Both the position numbers and the translations under genes were made by a program. A stretch of 37,208 bases of DNA from assembly GCA_002787775.1 (NCBI GenBank), contig PCUW01000004.1, positions 1 through 37,208 on the forward strand, given 5' to 3'. This stretch comes from Bdellovibrionales bacterium CG12_big_fil_rev_8_21_14_0_65_38_15 (GTDB lineage Bacteria > Bdellovibrionota > Bacteriovoracia > Bacteriovoracales > Bacteriovoracaceae). Positions 8,270 to 15,734 of this stretch are shown in pieces; within the stretch, counting starts at the first letter, position 1, and the number at the start of each line of letters is the position of its first letter. Below the pieces are notes generated by a model. That model was not told where the DNA came from and made no database searches. It saw only the letters and a list, made by a program, of their open reading frames with translations.

Positions 8270-9634
8270 TTATAGGAAATTAAGGTACTTGAGTTTGGCG
8301 CCTTTTAGTGACTCTTTTAACTCAGTTATCTGTTTTAAAGACTGAGATGATAAAAGATTTTCCGCATCAGTAATTGAGTCTTTTTCTTTAGTTATAAAGT
8401 CTTTGGCTTGCTTAAATATCACAAACCCCTTATGAGTAATCTTCTTTTGCTTGAATGCATAATCAAGTTGAGCATGACAAAAATCGAGCATGTAGTACTC
8501 TTCAATTGATCGAAGTGAAATTTTCTCAAATTGAGTTGGTGAAAAGTCTGTCTTCGAAGCTCTGAGATCTTTGAATAATTGATAAGCCCAAACAAACGTT
8601 AAGTATCCGTGGTACATGCCTCGAATCGGTCTTAATGAATTTCTCCAAGGTGACCAAAATATCTTATCATCATCTTCTTCAAGAAGTTCTTCTGCATTTA
8701 AAATAGCATTTAAAACATGGTGACCATTTTCATGAACTAAGTCATCTATGAGGTCGACTTCATCGCGTTCTTTAACATTAATATTAGAATATCCAGGCAA
8801 AGATTGTAGGGAGTAGCTCACGATACCAGGTTCATCAACAAGCACAAGCGAGTGCGTGAATATTTTAATGGCATTGAAACAATCTGGAGAATACTTCTGA
8901 ATAATCTCAAGAGCTTTTTGAACTTTAGCTTTATATGTGAGGATATTATCATCAATTTCTGGTGTAGATCCTTTTAGGTTAATCTTCATATCACCCAATG
9001 AAATAGACTCAAGTTCTTGCATTCCTCCAACAAGTTCTCCTCCGTCGTCATCGATTGAAACAGATTTATCGCTGAAGCTCTTACTCCAAAAAGGTAGTGA
9101 AGGTGCATCGTTATGTGATTCTGGTGGAGCTATAAAGTTTTCTTCTCCTATTCTAATGCCAAGATCATGATCACCGATATCTGAAACTTGTTGATAGAGT
9201 GTAGGATTCTCTTTCGCCTTATGTAGAGAGCTCAAGTGCCAGTGATAGAAACCTAGTACTTGGCCTTCTAGAAGAGGCATAAGATTTGAAGTGATTGAGA
9301 GTGTATCGTCGCCTTGATTGCTTAGGTCAATATAAGCTTCTGAGTACTCACTCTCAGTCCAAAAATCAACAAGGCCTTCTTCATCGGCGTCTTGCCACAT
9401 TTGTAAAACGTAAATGAGGTTATCGACCAGGTTGACCCAGTAAAATTTAAGAGGCGAGAATTCATTAAGAGCTTTAGAGTCAGCTACATATTTGAAATGT
9501 TCTAAAAAATCTTCAGATAAACCCTCGGTTTCTTCTTCAGGTCCGTCTTCTCTGAGGTCTTCTAAAAAGTCATTATAGGATTGGATCATCATTGAGTGAA
9601 ATTCAGCTAACTGATTTTGTGAAAATATTGACAT
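8270..9634 (-). CDS. HExxH protein resembling 2-oxoglutarate-type peptide beta-hydroxylases
   Basis: 454 residues, soluble, acidic. The C-terminal half contains H301-E-N-G-H305 followed by W-S-P-W-R (327-331), L-R-P (334-336) and a G-M-Y-H342-G-Y block. This order (HExxH, then a pair of tryptophans with SPWR, then an RP and an HG motif) is what I recall for the mod_HExxH family (TIGR04267), now described as alpha-ketoglutarate HExxH-type peptide beta-hydroxylases that modify ribosomal peptides; H342 would be the third iron ligand. The N-terminal ~220 residues are acidic, tryptophan-rich and unrecognised. Start ATG with GAGG at a suitable distance. No peptide precursor, radical-SAM enzyme or transporter is nearby, so the substrate is unknown. 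A zinc peptidase is the main alternative reading, but the downstream WSPWR and YHGY blocks argue against it. Confidence 0.7.
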   Translation of the reverse strand: MSIFSQNQLAEFHSMMIQSYNDFLEDLREDGPEEETEGLSEDFLEHFKYVADSKALNEFSPLKFYWVNLVDNLIYVLQMWQDADEEGLVDFWTESEYSEAYIDLSNQGDDTLSITSNLMPLLEGQVLGFYHWHLSSLHKAKENPTLYQQVSDIGDHDLGIRIGEENFIAPPESHNDAPSLPFWSKSFSDKSVSIDDDGGELVGGMQELESISLGDMKINLKGSTPEIDDNILTYKAKVQKALEIIQKYSPDCFNAIKIFTHSLVLVDEPGIVSYSLQSLPGYSNINVKERDEVDLIDDLVHENGHHVLNAILNAEELLEEDDDKIFWSPWRNSLRPIRGMYHGYLTFVWAYQLFKDLRASKTDFSPTQFEKISLRSIEEYYMLDFCHAQLDYAFKQKKITHKGFVIFKQAKDFITKEKDSITDAENLLSSQSLKQITELKESLKGAKLKYLNFL

Positions 9635-9647
9635 GATGACCTCATAT

Positions 9648-9677
9648 AAAAAAAGCCACCTAAAAGGTGGCTTTTTT
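9648..9677 (-). terminator. Bidirectional-looking intrinsic terminator after tRNA-Asn
   Basis: Perfect 7-bp stem GCCACCT (9655-9661) / AGGTGGC (9665-9671) with an AAA loop, flanked by seven A on the left and six T on the right, so it can stop transcription on both strands. On the minus strand it follows tRNA-Asn and immediately precedes the HExxH gene. Confidence 0.85.
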
Positions 9678-9688
9678 ATGTTTAAAAA

Positions 9689-9764
9689 TGGCTGGGGAGG
9701 TGGGATTCGAACCCACGACCAATAGATTAACAGTCTACTGCGCTAACCACTGCGCCACACCCCA
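9689..9764 (-). tRNA. tRNA-Asn (anticodon GTT)
   Basis: A 76-base cloverleaf with encoded CCA can be drawn. D stem GCGC/GCGC, anticodon stem GTAGA/TCTAT (one G-U pair) with loop CTGTTAA giving anticodon GTT, and T stem GTGGG/CCCAC with loop TTCGAAT. The acceptor is TGGGGTG / CTCCCCA with discriminator G; position 6 faces 67 as a U-U mismatch, otherwise all pairs are canonical. It is transcribed from the promoter at 9788-9816 and ended by the hairpin at 9648-9677. Confidence 0.95.
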
Positions 9765-9787
9765 ACTGAATCTAAAAACGAGTACAT

Positions 9788-9816
9788 TTTATAAATCTTA
9801 GGGAGTTCGTTGTCCA
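9788..9816 (-). promoter_or_regulatory. Sigma70 promoter of tRNA-Asn
   Basis: Read on the minus strand, TGGACA (9811-9816) and TATAAA (9788-9793) are spaced by exactly 17 bases. The predicted start near 9781 leaves about 16 bases of 5' leader before the mature tRNA. Confidence 0.65.
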
Positions 9817-9925
9817 GCGCTTTCATGGGGAAATTAAGGATGTAAGGCATTAATATCAAAAGAAAATTATAGAACTCAAGGTTTTTGCCATTCCTGACGA
9901 TAAGAGTCAAGTACGAGGAGCGACC

Positions 9926-10432
9926 ATGAGATCATCTTTAATGATGAACCTCTTGCGTATTTTAACGCCAGAGGAAATTAATGAGCTGACGACGACGTCA
10001 GAAGGTAATAAAAGGGTTCCTTTAACCCAACTCATGTACGTTAAAATGGGGGTTGAAACTAGCGAAGAGGTTGAGGCGGCTTCTTTGGCAAAAATTCTCC
10101 CGTTTACCTTTCCAGAAGCAGAAGAAGACGAATCAGTAGAGGCCAAATCGATTGCTGATGCAGAAATCACAAGTGAAGCGGACGTTGTAGATCAAGATAT
10201 ATCCAGTGAAACACCAAATGAAAAAGAATCAGCTGATCGTATGCAAACATCATCATTTATCTTGATTGAAAAAAAGCGATTAGAAAAAAATGTCCACAAA
10301 ATGCGTCAAAAAGAAATTATGCAAAGCTATAAGAAGAATGCCTCAATTGATATTGAGCAAGAAAGAGGACTTCGCGACGATATGAAAAAATCATCGCGAT
10401 CAGGCGTTCTTGTTAACAAAAAACATGCTTAA
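9926..10432 (+). CDS. Hypothetical acidic/coiled protein
   Basis: Not recognised. 168 residues with three zones: a compact N-terminal 60 residues (LLRILTPEEINELT, then LTQLMYVKMGVETSEEVE) that could be a small helical domain; an acidic, serine/glutamate-rich linker at about 65-105; and a basic helical C-terminal third (IEKKRLEKNVHKMRQKEIMQSY) likely to be a coiled coil. No signal peptide or membrane segment. The ATG is supported by GAGGAG at 9917-9922. It stands alone on the plus strand, divergent from tRNA-Asn and convergent with astD, with which its stop codon overlaps. The layout suggests a scaffold or adaptor, but that is a guess. Confidence 0.75.
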   Translation: MRSSLMMNLLRILTPEEINELTTTSEGNKRVPLTQLMYVKMGVETSEEVEAASLAKILPFTFPEAEEDESVEAKSIADAEITSEADVVDQDISSETPNEKESADRMQTSSFILIEKKRLEKNVHKMRQKEIMQSYKKNASIDIEQERGLRDDMKKSSRSGVLVNKKHA

Positions 10433-11952
10433 AGATCTAGTCCTTTAATACTTCCAAGATCAGCATCCTCTGGCCCATGAGCAACTTCAAGACTTGTCAT
10501 CGTATAAACGCAAGCATCAATTGCTGCAACGGCTGCCGGATGATAATTCCCTGAATTTTTAATACCACCAAATGGTAATTTTGCACTTGCTCCACATGTA
10601 GAGCGATTAAGATTAAGAAGACCGCTATCAATTTCTAGTACACATTTTTGATAAAAGTTTTGATCTTCAGTGAAAACGCAAGATGCAAGTCCATATTCAG
10701 TAGAGTTTGCGATTTCGATAGCTTCTTCTGGTTCATCAAATGGAATAAATGTACAATTAGGGCCAAAAATTTCACTGGATAAAAAATGACTTTTTGGATC
10801 TAGGGCTTTTGCAATATGGATGGATGGAGAAACATAATGCCCAGGAGTAGCACGGTTAAGATGCTTTCCTCGCATAATCTCTTCAATACCTTCTCGTTTT
10901 GCCATGCCCATAAATAATAAGTAACTATCGACTGCACGTTGATCAACAAGAGGTCCCATAAATGGTTCTGGTGATGTATCAAGAGGGTGACCAATGATAA
11001 TCTTCTTTGCATAGGTATGAAACTTTGCCACGAATTCATCCATCATTGATCGATGAATAGCAACAATTGAAGTTGAAGTGCAACGCTGACCAGTGGTCAA
11101 AAAACATCCCTTGAGTAACTCGGTAAGAGCTAATTCTTTATTCGCATCTCGATGAACAATCGCTGGGTTTTTTCCACCAAGTTCTAGGGCAACCATTTTC
11201 GAAAGGTCCGTATGGGTTGATTTTAAAATTTTTAACCCGACTTCCTTGGAACCGGTAAAGAAAACAGCTTTAAGTCTTCTGTCTTTGACCAGTCTTGCAG
11301 CAATCTCACCGTCACCTTGAATCATATTAATAACGCCATCAGGAAATCCTGCTTGAGAAAGAAAATCAATCAGTAGCTCACCTGAATAAGCTGTTTTTTC
11401 GGAAGGTTTAAAAACAATCGAGTTGCCTGAAATAAGCGCAGCTAGAATTTGTGTGTTTGCTAAGTGGCATGGAAAATTAAAAGGTCCAATAATTAAACTT
11501 GGCCCAAGTGGTTTATGGTAGGTGTGGCCTGTTGTTCTAGGCATGATGTCAGATATAGGGGCAGTTTGAATACGAGGAAGAGAATCGTTGATAGTAACGT
11601 CAACTTTTCCAATAACAGAAGTTGCTTCAGTCATTGCTTCCCAAAGAGGTTTGCCCATCTCAAGTGAAATGGCTTGTGCCATTTCATTTTTTCTTGAAAG
11701 TGCTATCTCTTGAAAGCGCTTAAGTGCTGCGATTCTTTCAGACAGAGGAGTCGAGCGCCATACTTTAAAACCTTTAACAGCAGACTCAATAACCGGTTCA
11801 ACGTGTCGATAATCGACAGGCATAGACCAAAGTAGCGTTTCAGTATCAGCTGGACACTTGCGCTCAATTAAAACGTCTACAGCACTAGGTCCAGTCGTTG
11901 GAGGAAGTTGAAAAGAGCTTGAGAAGTAATTACCTTTTAATTGATATTTCAT
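10429..11952 (-). CDS. astD: N-succinylglutamate 5-semialdehyde dehydrogenase (AstD-like)
   Basis: NAD(P)-dependent aldehyde dehydrogenase that oxidises succinylglutamate semialdehyde to succinylglutamate in the arginine succinyltransferase (AST) pathway. It has the ALDH catalytic pair E257 (LELGGKNP) and C291 (TTGQRCTS), 34 residues apart as usual, and the cofactor motif FFTGSKEVG. 507 residues; AstD is normally about 490, the extra residues being at the N terminus. General ALDH identity is certain; the AST assignment rests on the immediately upstream astA and aminotransferase genes, with only six bases between its ATG and the astA stop. The 3' end overlaps the convergent hypothetical gene. 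Confidence 0.87.
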   Translation of the reverse strand: MKYQLKGNYFSSSFQLPPTTGPSAVDVLIERKCPADTETLLWSMPVDYRHVEPVIESAVKGFKVWRSTPLSERIAALKRFQEIALSRKNEMAQAISLEMGKPLWEAMTEATSVIGKVDVTINDSLPRIQTAPISDIMPRTTGHTYHKPLGPSLIIGPFNFPCHLANTQILAALISGNSIVFKPSEKTAYSGELLIDFLSQAGFPDGVINMIQGDGEIAARLVKDRRLKAVFFTGSKEVGLKILKSTHTDLSKMVALELGGKNPAIVHRDANKELALTELLKGCFLTTGQRCTSTSIVAIHRSMMDEFVAKFHTYAKKIIIGHPLDTSPEPFMGPLVDQRAVDSYLLFMGMAKREGIEEIMRGKHLNRATPGHYVSPSIHIAKALDPKSHFLSSEIFGPNCTFIPFDEPEEAIEIANSTEYGLASCVFTEDQNFYQKCVLEIDSGLLNLNRSTCGASAKLPFGGIKNSGNYHPAAVAAIDACVYTMTSLEVAHGPEDADLGSIKGLDL

Positions 11953-11958
11953 AAAACC

Positions 11959-12984
11959 TCAAAATGGAATAGCGTAGCTTTTAGTTGCTGTAGATGAATT
12001 CTTTAGTAAATTTTTTAGCTCACTAGAGATCATGATTGTATCATTCACTAAAGAAGCTGTTGTTTTAATCACAACAAAACTATCATCATTTGTTGAAATT
12101 AAGATTAAGTAATCATCAAGTTTGGTAAAATCTAAATCATTGCTAAACTGAATGTTACCACTTTTCATTTCTCGTATAAGAGAAATGTCTTTTAATCTCG
12201 CTCGATAGTGAGGACCACCGTCGAAAGGGTCGACCTCTTGGGTATAACAAAATCCAATACTTTCTAACATTCGTTTGACTGGCTCGGTTTCAGGGCCAAC
12301 CTTACCAATTGCATTTCTAGCCTCAGGGGTGAGAAGCGTTCCGTAAATTGTGTCGGAAGGAAACAAACTTAAAATAAACTCGCCGTTTTCTCTACTGAGC
12401 ATATCTGCATCGTGATAATCCATATTTAAAAAACGTCTTCCAATAGCCTCCCATAAAGGTGAATTTCCTTGCGAGTCAAATGGTGGATATAGCTCGGAGT
12501 GGATGACATCTGTAAACTGTTCTTGGTGTGTACCCATGTAAAGAAAACGCACGAAAGAGAGTTGTTTACCTAATTTCTCAATATGACCACGATAATTTGG
12601 GTCTAAGATCAAACCTCCAATCTCAGTGTAACCATCTTTTTCAAGACCAAATTTTAAGGTCCCATGCATGAAGCCAGTATTTAAAGTTTTACTAAATTTT
12701 TCCTCGACTCCGACACTTAAAAAGAAATGTGGCTCTTTTTCCGTACCGTGCTTTCCGTGAATAATAGAGGCGCCAATAACCTTGCTTTGACTTTGATCGA
12801 TCAGAACAAAAACATAGTAATTATCTTCAAGCTTTTTTGATGGTCTTTGAAATGTCTTAATAGAGGCATTGATTTTTCTTTTAAGAACAGCCTTGTCAGC
12901 AGGTAAGTTTATAAAAGTTTGTAACTGACTTAAAGCAAAAAGCTGTTCTAAATCTTCGCTTTGTACAGGTCGTATAAAGAACAT
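11959..12984 (-). CDS. astA: Arginine N-succinyltransferase
   Basis: Transfers succinyl from succinyl-CoA to the alpha-amino group of arginine, the first committed AST step. Family features are visible along the chain: N-terminal FIRPVQSEDLEQLFALS, IGGLILDPNYRGHIEKLGKQLSFVRFLY, DVIHSELYPPFDSQGNSPLWEAIGRRFLNMDY, and FCYTQEVDPFDGGPHYRA. 341 residues matches AstA/AruF-AruG subunits. Its ATG (12984) directly abuts the TGA of the aminotransferase gene (12985) and is preceded by GGAG, so translation is coupled. astB and astE, needed to complete the pathway to glutamate, are not in the window. Confidence 0.92.
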   Translation of the reverse strand: MFFIRPVQSEDLEQLFALSQLQTFINLPADKAVLKRKINASIKTFQRPSKKLEDNYYVFVLIDQSQSKVIGASIIHGKHGTEKEPHFFLSVGVEEKFSKTLNTGFMHGTLKFGLEKDGYTEIGGLILDPNYRGHIEKLGKQLSFVRFLYMGTHQEQFTDVIHSELYPPFDSQGNSPLWEAIGRRFLNMDYHDADMLSRENGEFILSLFPSDTIYGTLLTPEARNAIGKVGPETEPVKRMLESIGFCYTQEVDPFDGGPHYRARLKDISLIREMKSGNIQFSNDLDFTKLDDYLILISTNDDSFVVIKTTASLVNDTIMISSELKNLLKNSSTATKSYAIPF

Positions 12985-14334
12985 TCAAGACTCCGAGTCA
13001 TTAAATTTTGAAAAAGATTGAATAAAGATATCTTCAATCTCTTTAAGGTGATTATTTGTAAGTGTATAGGGAAACAACAATCGTAAACAATGATGTTGTC
13101 TTCCCGCTCGCCAAGCGATGATACCATTTTCAAAAAGATCTTTTAAAAAAGCCTCAATAAAATTCTGGGTACCATTTTTAAAACTTATGGCCCACATCAA
13201 GCCTACACCATGGGCGCGGGAATTAAATTTATTATCTGCCGCAGTGATATTTTTAAACATCATTGCAATCGATGATTCTAGTTTATGACTTCTTCCTTTT
13301 GGTTCAAAAAATGCACCATCTTTCAACAGCCTTAAAAGATCTATGGCAAATAAAATAGATGCTATATTGGCTTGAAATGTTCCGCCAAGACCTTGTTTTA
13401 GAGAAAATTGGTTTGAAAAAAGAACGGCGGAAATATTAAAAGCTTTTCCAATAGTACAAATATCGACAAACTCTTCAACATTAAACTTTTGAAAGGCAAA
13501 AAGTTGAGTTGTCCTGGCAAATGTCTGAACTTCATCTATCCAAATAGGAATTTGTTGCTTTTTAATTGCTTTGAAAATCTTGGCCAATGAACCTTGTAAT
13601 GGAAGATTGATACCAGCTTCACCTTGAACCAGTTCACCATAGAAAGTAATATAACTGTCACCGTGCTCTTTTATAAGTTGTTCGAGAATTTGAAGAGATC
13701 GATAAGTTGAATCTTCATCCTTTGGAAACGGAATATAATCAATCAAAAGATCTTTAGCAGAACTATCTCCTTGGGTGATGGACTGCATGACAAGACTTCT
13801 ACCCGCAAATGAATTTTCAAAAGCAAGGATCCTCGTTCTTGGAACTCTCTTGTGCCACAATAATCTCATTGCACTGTCGTTTGCCATACTTCCAGATCCA
13901 CTAAACCAGCAATGTGTTAAAGCCGAGCCATGACAAAATTCTAATAAAGACTTAGATAATTGTAGTGATAGTTCAGATGGAATAAAATTAGTTGAATTTA
14001 AGAGACATCCTCTCGAAGCTTTTAAAAAAGATCTGATTTGAAGAGGATGTGAATGGCCTAAAATATAGGGACCAATACCACCAATAAGATCGAGTTTTAC
14101 CGAGCCATCAATAAGTTCAACATAGGGCCCATGGCCACGACCGGAAAAAAGAGGGTTATTTTTAAGCTCTGTGCCTCTAGTTTTCGAGAGCTCGGCTGAA
14201 CAATGCTTAGAAAAATCTATTTTTTCACTAACAGGTTTTTTAATGGAATTAAATTGTCGCTGTTCGATAAGAATCGCAGAGAATAACTTATCCTCTAATT
14301 CTTGAATAGTTTGGTTGCTTACGCCCCAGTCCAC
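12985..14334 (-). CDS. astC: Class III PLP aminotransferase (AstC-like)
   Basis: Class III omega-aminotransferase. The PLP-contacting aspartate lies in WIDEVQTFART near residue 267, and the Schiff-base lysine in TIGKAFNIS near 296; the cofactor phosphate loop is SGSGSMAND near 153. In this operon the expected reaction is transamination of succinylornithine to succinylglutamate semialdehyde, the substrate of the AstD encoded two genes downstream. The sequence looks divergent from standard acetylornithine/succinylornithine aminotransferases (about 400 residues; here 449) and has some lysine-6-aminotransferase flavour, so substrate is inferred from context. GTG start at 14334 with AAAGGAG six bases upstream. 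First gene of the minus-strand ast unit. Confidence 0.75.
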   Translation of the reverse strand: MDWGVSNQTIQELEDKLFSAILIEQRQFNSIKKPVSEKIDFSKHCSAELSKTRGTELKNNPLFSGRGHGPYVELIDGSVKLDLIGGIGPYILGHSHPLQIRSFLKASRGCLLNSTNFIPSELSLQLSKSLLEFCHGSALTHCWFSGSGSMANDSAMRLLWHKRVPRTRILAFENSFAGRSLVMQSITQGDSSAKDLLIDYIPFPKDEDSTYRSLQILEQLIKEHGDSYITFYGELVQGEAGINLPLQGSLAKIFKAIKKQQIPIWIDEVQTFARTTQLFAFQKFNVEEFVDICTIGKAFNISAVLFSNQFSLKQGLGGTFQANIASILFAIDLLRLLKDGAFFEPKGRSHKLESSIAMMFKNITAADNKFNSRAHGVGLMWAISFKNGTQNFIEAFLKDLFENGIIAWRAGRQHHCLRLLFPYTLTNNHLKEIEDIFIQSFSKFNDSES

Positions 14335-14392
14335 AAATGCTCCTTTTGCACCTAAAACATACCCTAGTTCTCACCCCTAAGAAAGTTCCTCC

Positions 14393-14421
14393 TTGCCACA
14401 GATATAACTGGAGACGATAAT
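14393..14421 (+). promoter_or_regulatory. Strong sigma70 promoter giving an apparently leaderless mRNA
   Basis: TTGCCA (14393-14398), 17-base spacer, GATAAT (14416-14421): five of six consensus bases in the -10 and four in the -35. Seven bases past the -10 is 14428, the A of the next gene's ATG, so the transcript would begin at its start codon. Confidence 0.65.
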
Positions 14422-14427
14422 ACTCAC

Positions 14428-15102
14428 ATGTCACAAAACTCATTAAGCGCACTGCTTCAGAATTTACAAGATCTCTACGTAAAGAACAGTTTTCAAGATG
14501 GAATTGATTTATTGATTGAATCAAAGAGTCAATTAAACCCAGCACAGTTTCACGAGTTGCTAGGTTCTTTTCATATGAAACTCGACCATTTTGCAGTGGC
14601 AAGATATCACTTTGAAATGGCTTTAATGAAAGGGGCGAGTGGAAGCACTATTCATAACAATCTTGATTTTGTTTTGTCTAAATTGGGAATGACTCCACAG
14701 GCCTCAATGAATATTTTTCAAGATTTCTATCAATCATTAGCTCTACTTCCTTTTGAATTTTGGGCGACTCTTTCTGTTTTAATTTTGAGTTTAGCATTTT
14801 GGAATACTAAGCGAAAATGGAAGTATGGAAGCAAAGCTTTGGTTATTATCTTGTGGCTAGCTGCATTGATTCCACAAGGACTTTATTGGGGCTACTATCA
14901 ACAACAAGTTAGCGCCATTGTTTTACAAGAAACGCCTATCTATGAAGGTCCATCAGCTGTATTTAGTTCACCCAAAACAATTAGGGCCGGTGAAAAAATT
15001 CAAATTGATAAAAATAGCGATGGCTGGTCACTGATCGTTGCACCTCAATATTTAAGTGGCTGGGTTGAGAGTCAAAAGCTTGGCTTTATCGGGAGATTGT
15101 AA
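14428..15102 (+). CDS. TPR - transmembrane - SH3-like protein (BatE-like architecture)
   Basis: 224 residues: helical repeats resembling TPR at about 1-95 (HELLGSFHMKLDHFAVARYHFEMAL is the clearest unit), two membrane helices at roughly 108-127 and 137-155, and a C-terminal bacterial SH3-like domain (VLQETPIYEGPSAVFSSPKTI ... GWVESQKLG). TPR-TM-SH3 is the layout of BatE proteins from aerotolerance operons, but no other bat gene (MoxR, VWA) is adjacent, so a generic envelope role is safer. It shares one base with the following cNMP-binding gene (TAATG), beginning a translationally coupled set of three. No close Shine-Dalgarno; see the promoter entry for a likely leaderless mRNA. Confidence 0.75.
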   Translation: MSQNSLSALLQNLQDLYVKNSFQDGIDLLIESKSQLNPAQFHELLGSFHMKLDHFAVARYHFEMALMKGASGSTIHNNLDFVLSKLGMTPQASMNIFQDFYQSLALLPFEFWATLSVLILSLAFWNTKRKWKYGSKALVIILWLAALIPQGLYWGYYQQQVSAIVLQETPIYEGPSAVFSSPKTIRAGEKIQIDKNSDGWSLIVAPQYLSGWVESQKLGFIGRL

Positions 15103-15734
15103 TGGCAGGTAGCTATGAATCAGAGCAACGTGCAAAAATTCTAAGTGGTGAAGAAGTTACAGAGAATGTAAATATTTCAACTCTTAAATATTTTTGGTTA
15201 TCAAATCCGAGACTAAGCTCAGGTAAAAATATTCCAAAGTTTTTACGATCGATTCCCGTTCTTGGAAATTTTACAGACAATGAACTAAGAATTTTATCAA
15301 GGCATATGCACCATAGATCATTCGGTGACGGCGAAGTCATTTTTAGACAAAATGATGTAGGCTTCGGCTTTTATCTACTCTATGGCGGTCATGTCGATAT
15401 TATGGTCAACGTTAGAGAAGAAGACGTTCCAGATATGAGTAGCGATCAAGACGTTACGAGAATTTTGACCCTTGAAAGTGGTGAGTATTTTGGCGAATTA
15501 TCTTTACTACAAGAGCATAGCGTAAGAAATGCCTCAGCAGTCTCAAGACAGGGCTGCGAGCTCTTGGGCCTGTTTAAGCCAGATGTTGATCAGTTGATTT
15601 TGCAATATCCTGTCATCGCGGCAAAACTGCTTCAGTCTGTGTCACAAATTATCGCCAATCGTTTTTATTCACTCTCTCGTGAAGTGCGTGAGTTAAAATT
15701 TAAAATTAGCCAAATTGAAAAGGCTCAAGTGTGA
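15102..15734 (+). CDS. Cyclic nucleotide-binding (CRP-type) domain protein without HTH
   Basis: A single cyclic nucleotide-binding domain spans about residues 45-180. The phosphate-binding cassette reads G-E-Y-F-G-E-L-S-L-L (from ~126) followed by R-N-A-S-A, with glutamate for the ribose and arginine for the cyclic phosphate, so cAMP/cGMP binding is likely. The ~45-residue N terminus is unrecognised and the C terminus ends in a helix rich in charged residues; there is no helix-turn-helix, so this is not a transcription factor but probably a regulator of a protein partner. It overlaps the gene before by one base and the AI-2E permease after it by four (GTGA), implying joint production. The class III cyclase at 6.6-8.2 kb could supply its ligand (inference). 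Confidence 0.88.
   Translation: MAGSYESEQRAKILSGEEVTENVNISTLKYFWLSNPRLSSGKNIPKFLRSIPVLGNFTDNELRILSRHMHHRSFGDGEVIFRQNDVGFGFYLLYGGHVDIMVNVREEDVPDMSSDQDVTRILTLESGEYFGELSLLQEHSVRNASAVSRQGCELLGLFKPDVDQLILQYPVIAAKLLQSVSQIIANRFYSLSREVRELKFKISQIEKAQV

Noticed and set aside
9907..10170. Minus-strand frame opposite the 168-residue hypothetical
   Set aside because: Ser/Ala-rich shadow of the acidic linker; the plus-strand gene has the better ribosome-binding site.
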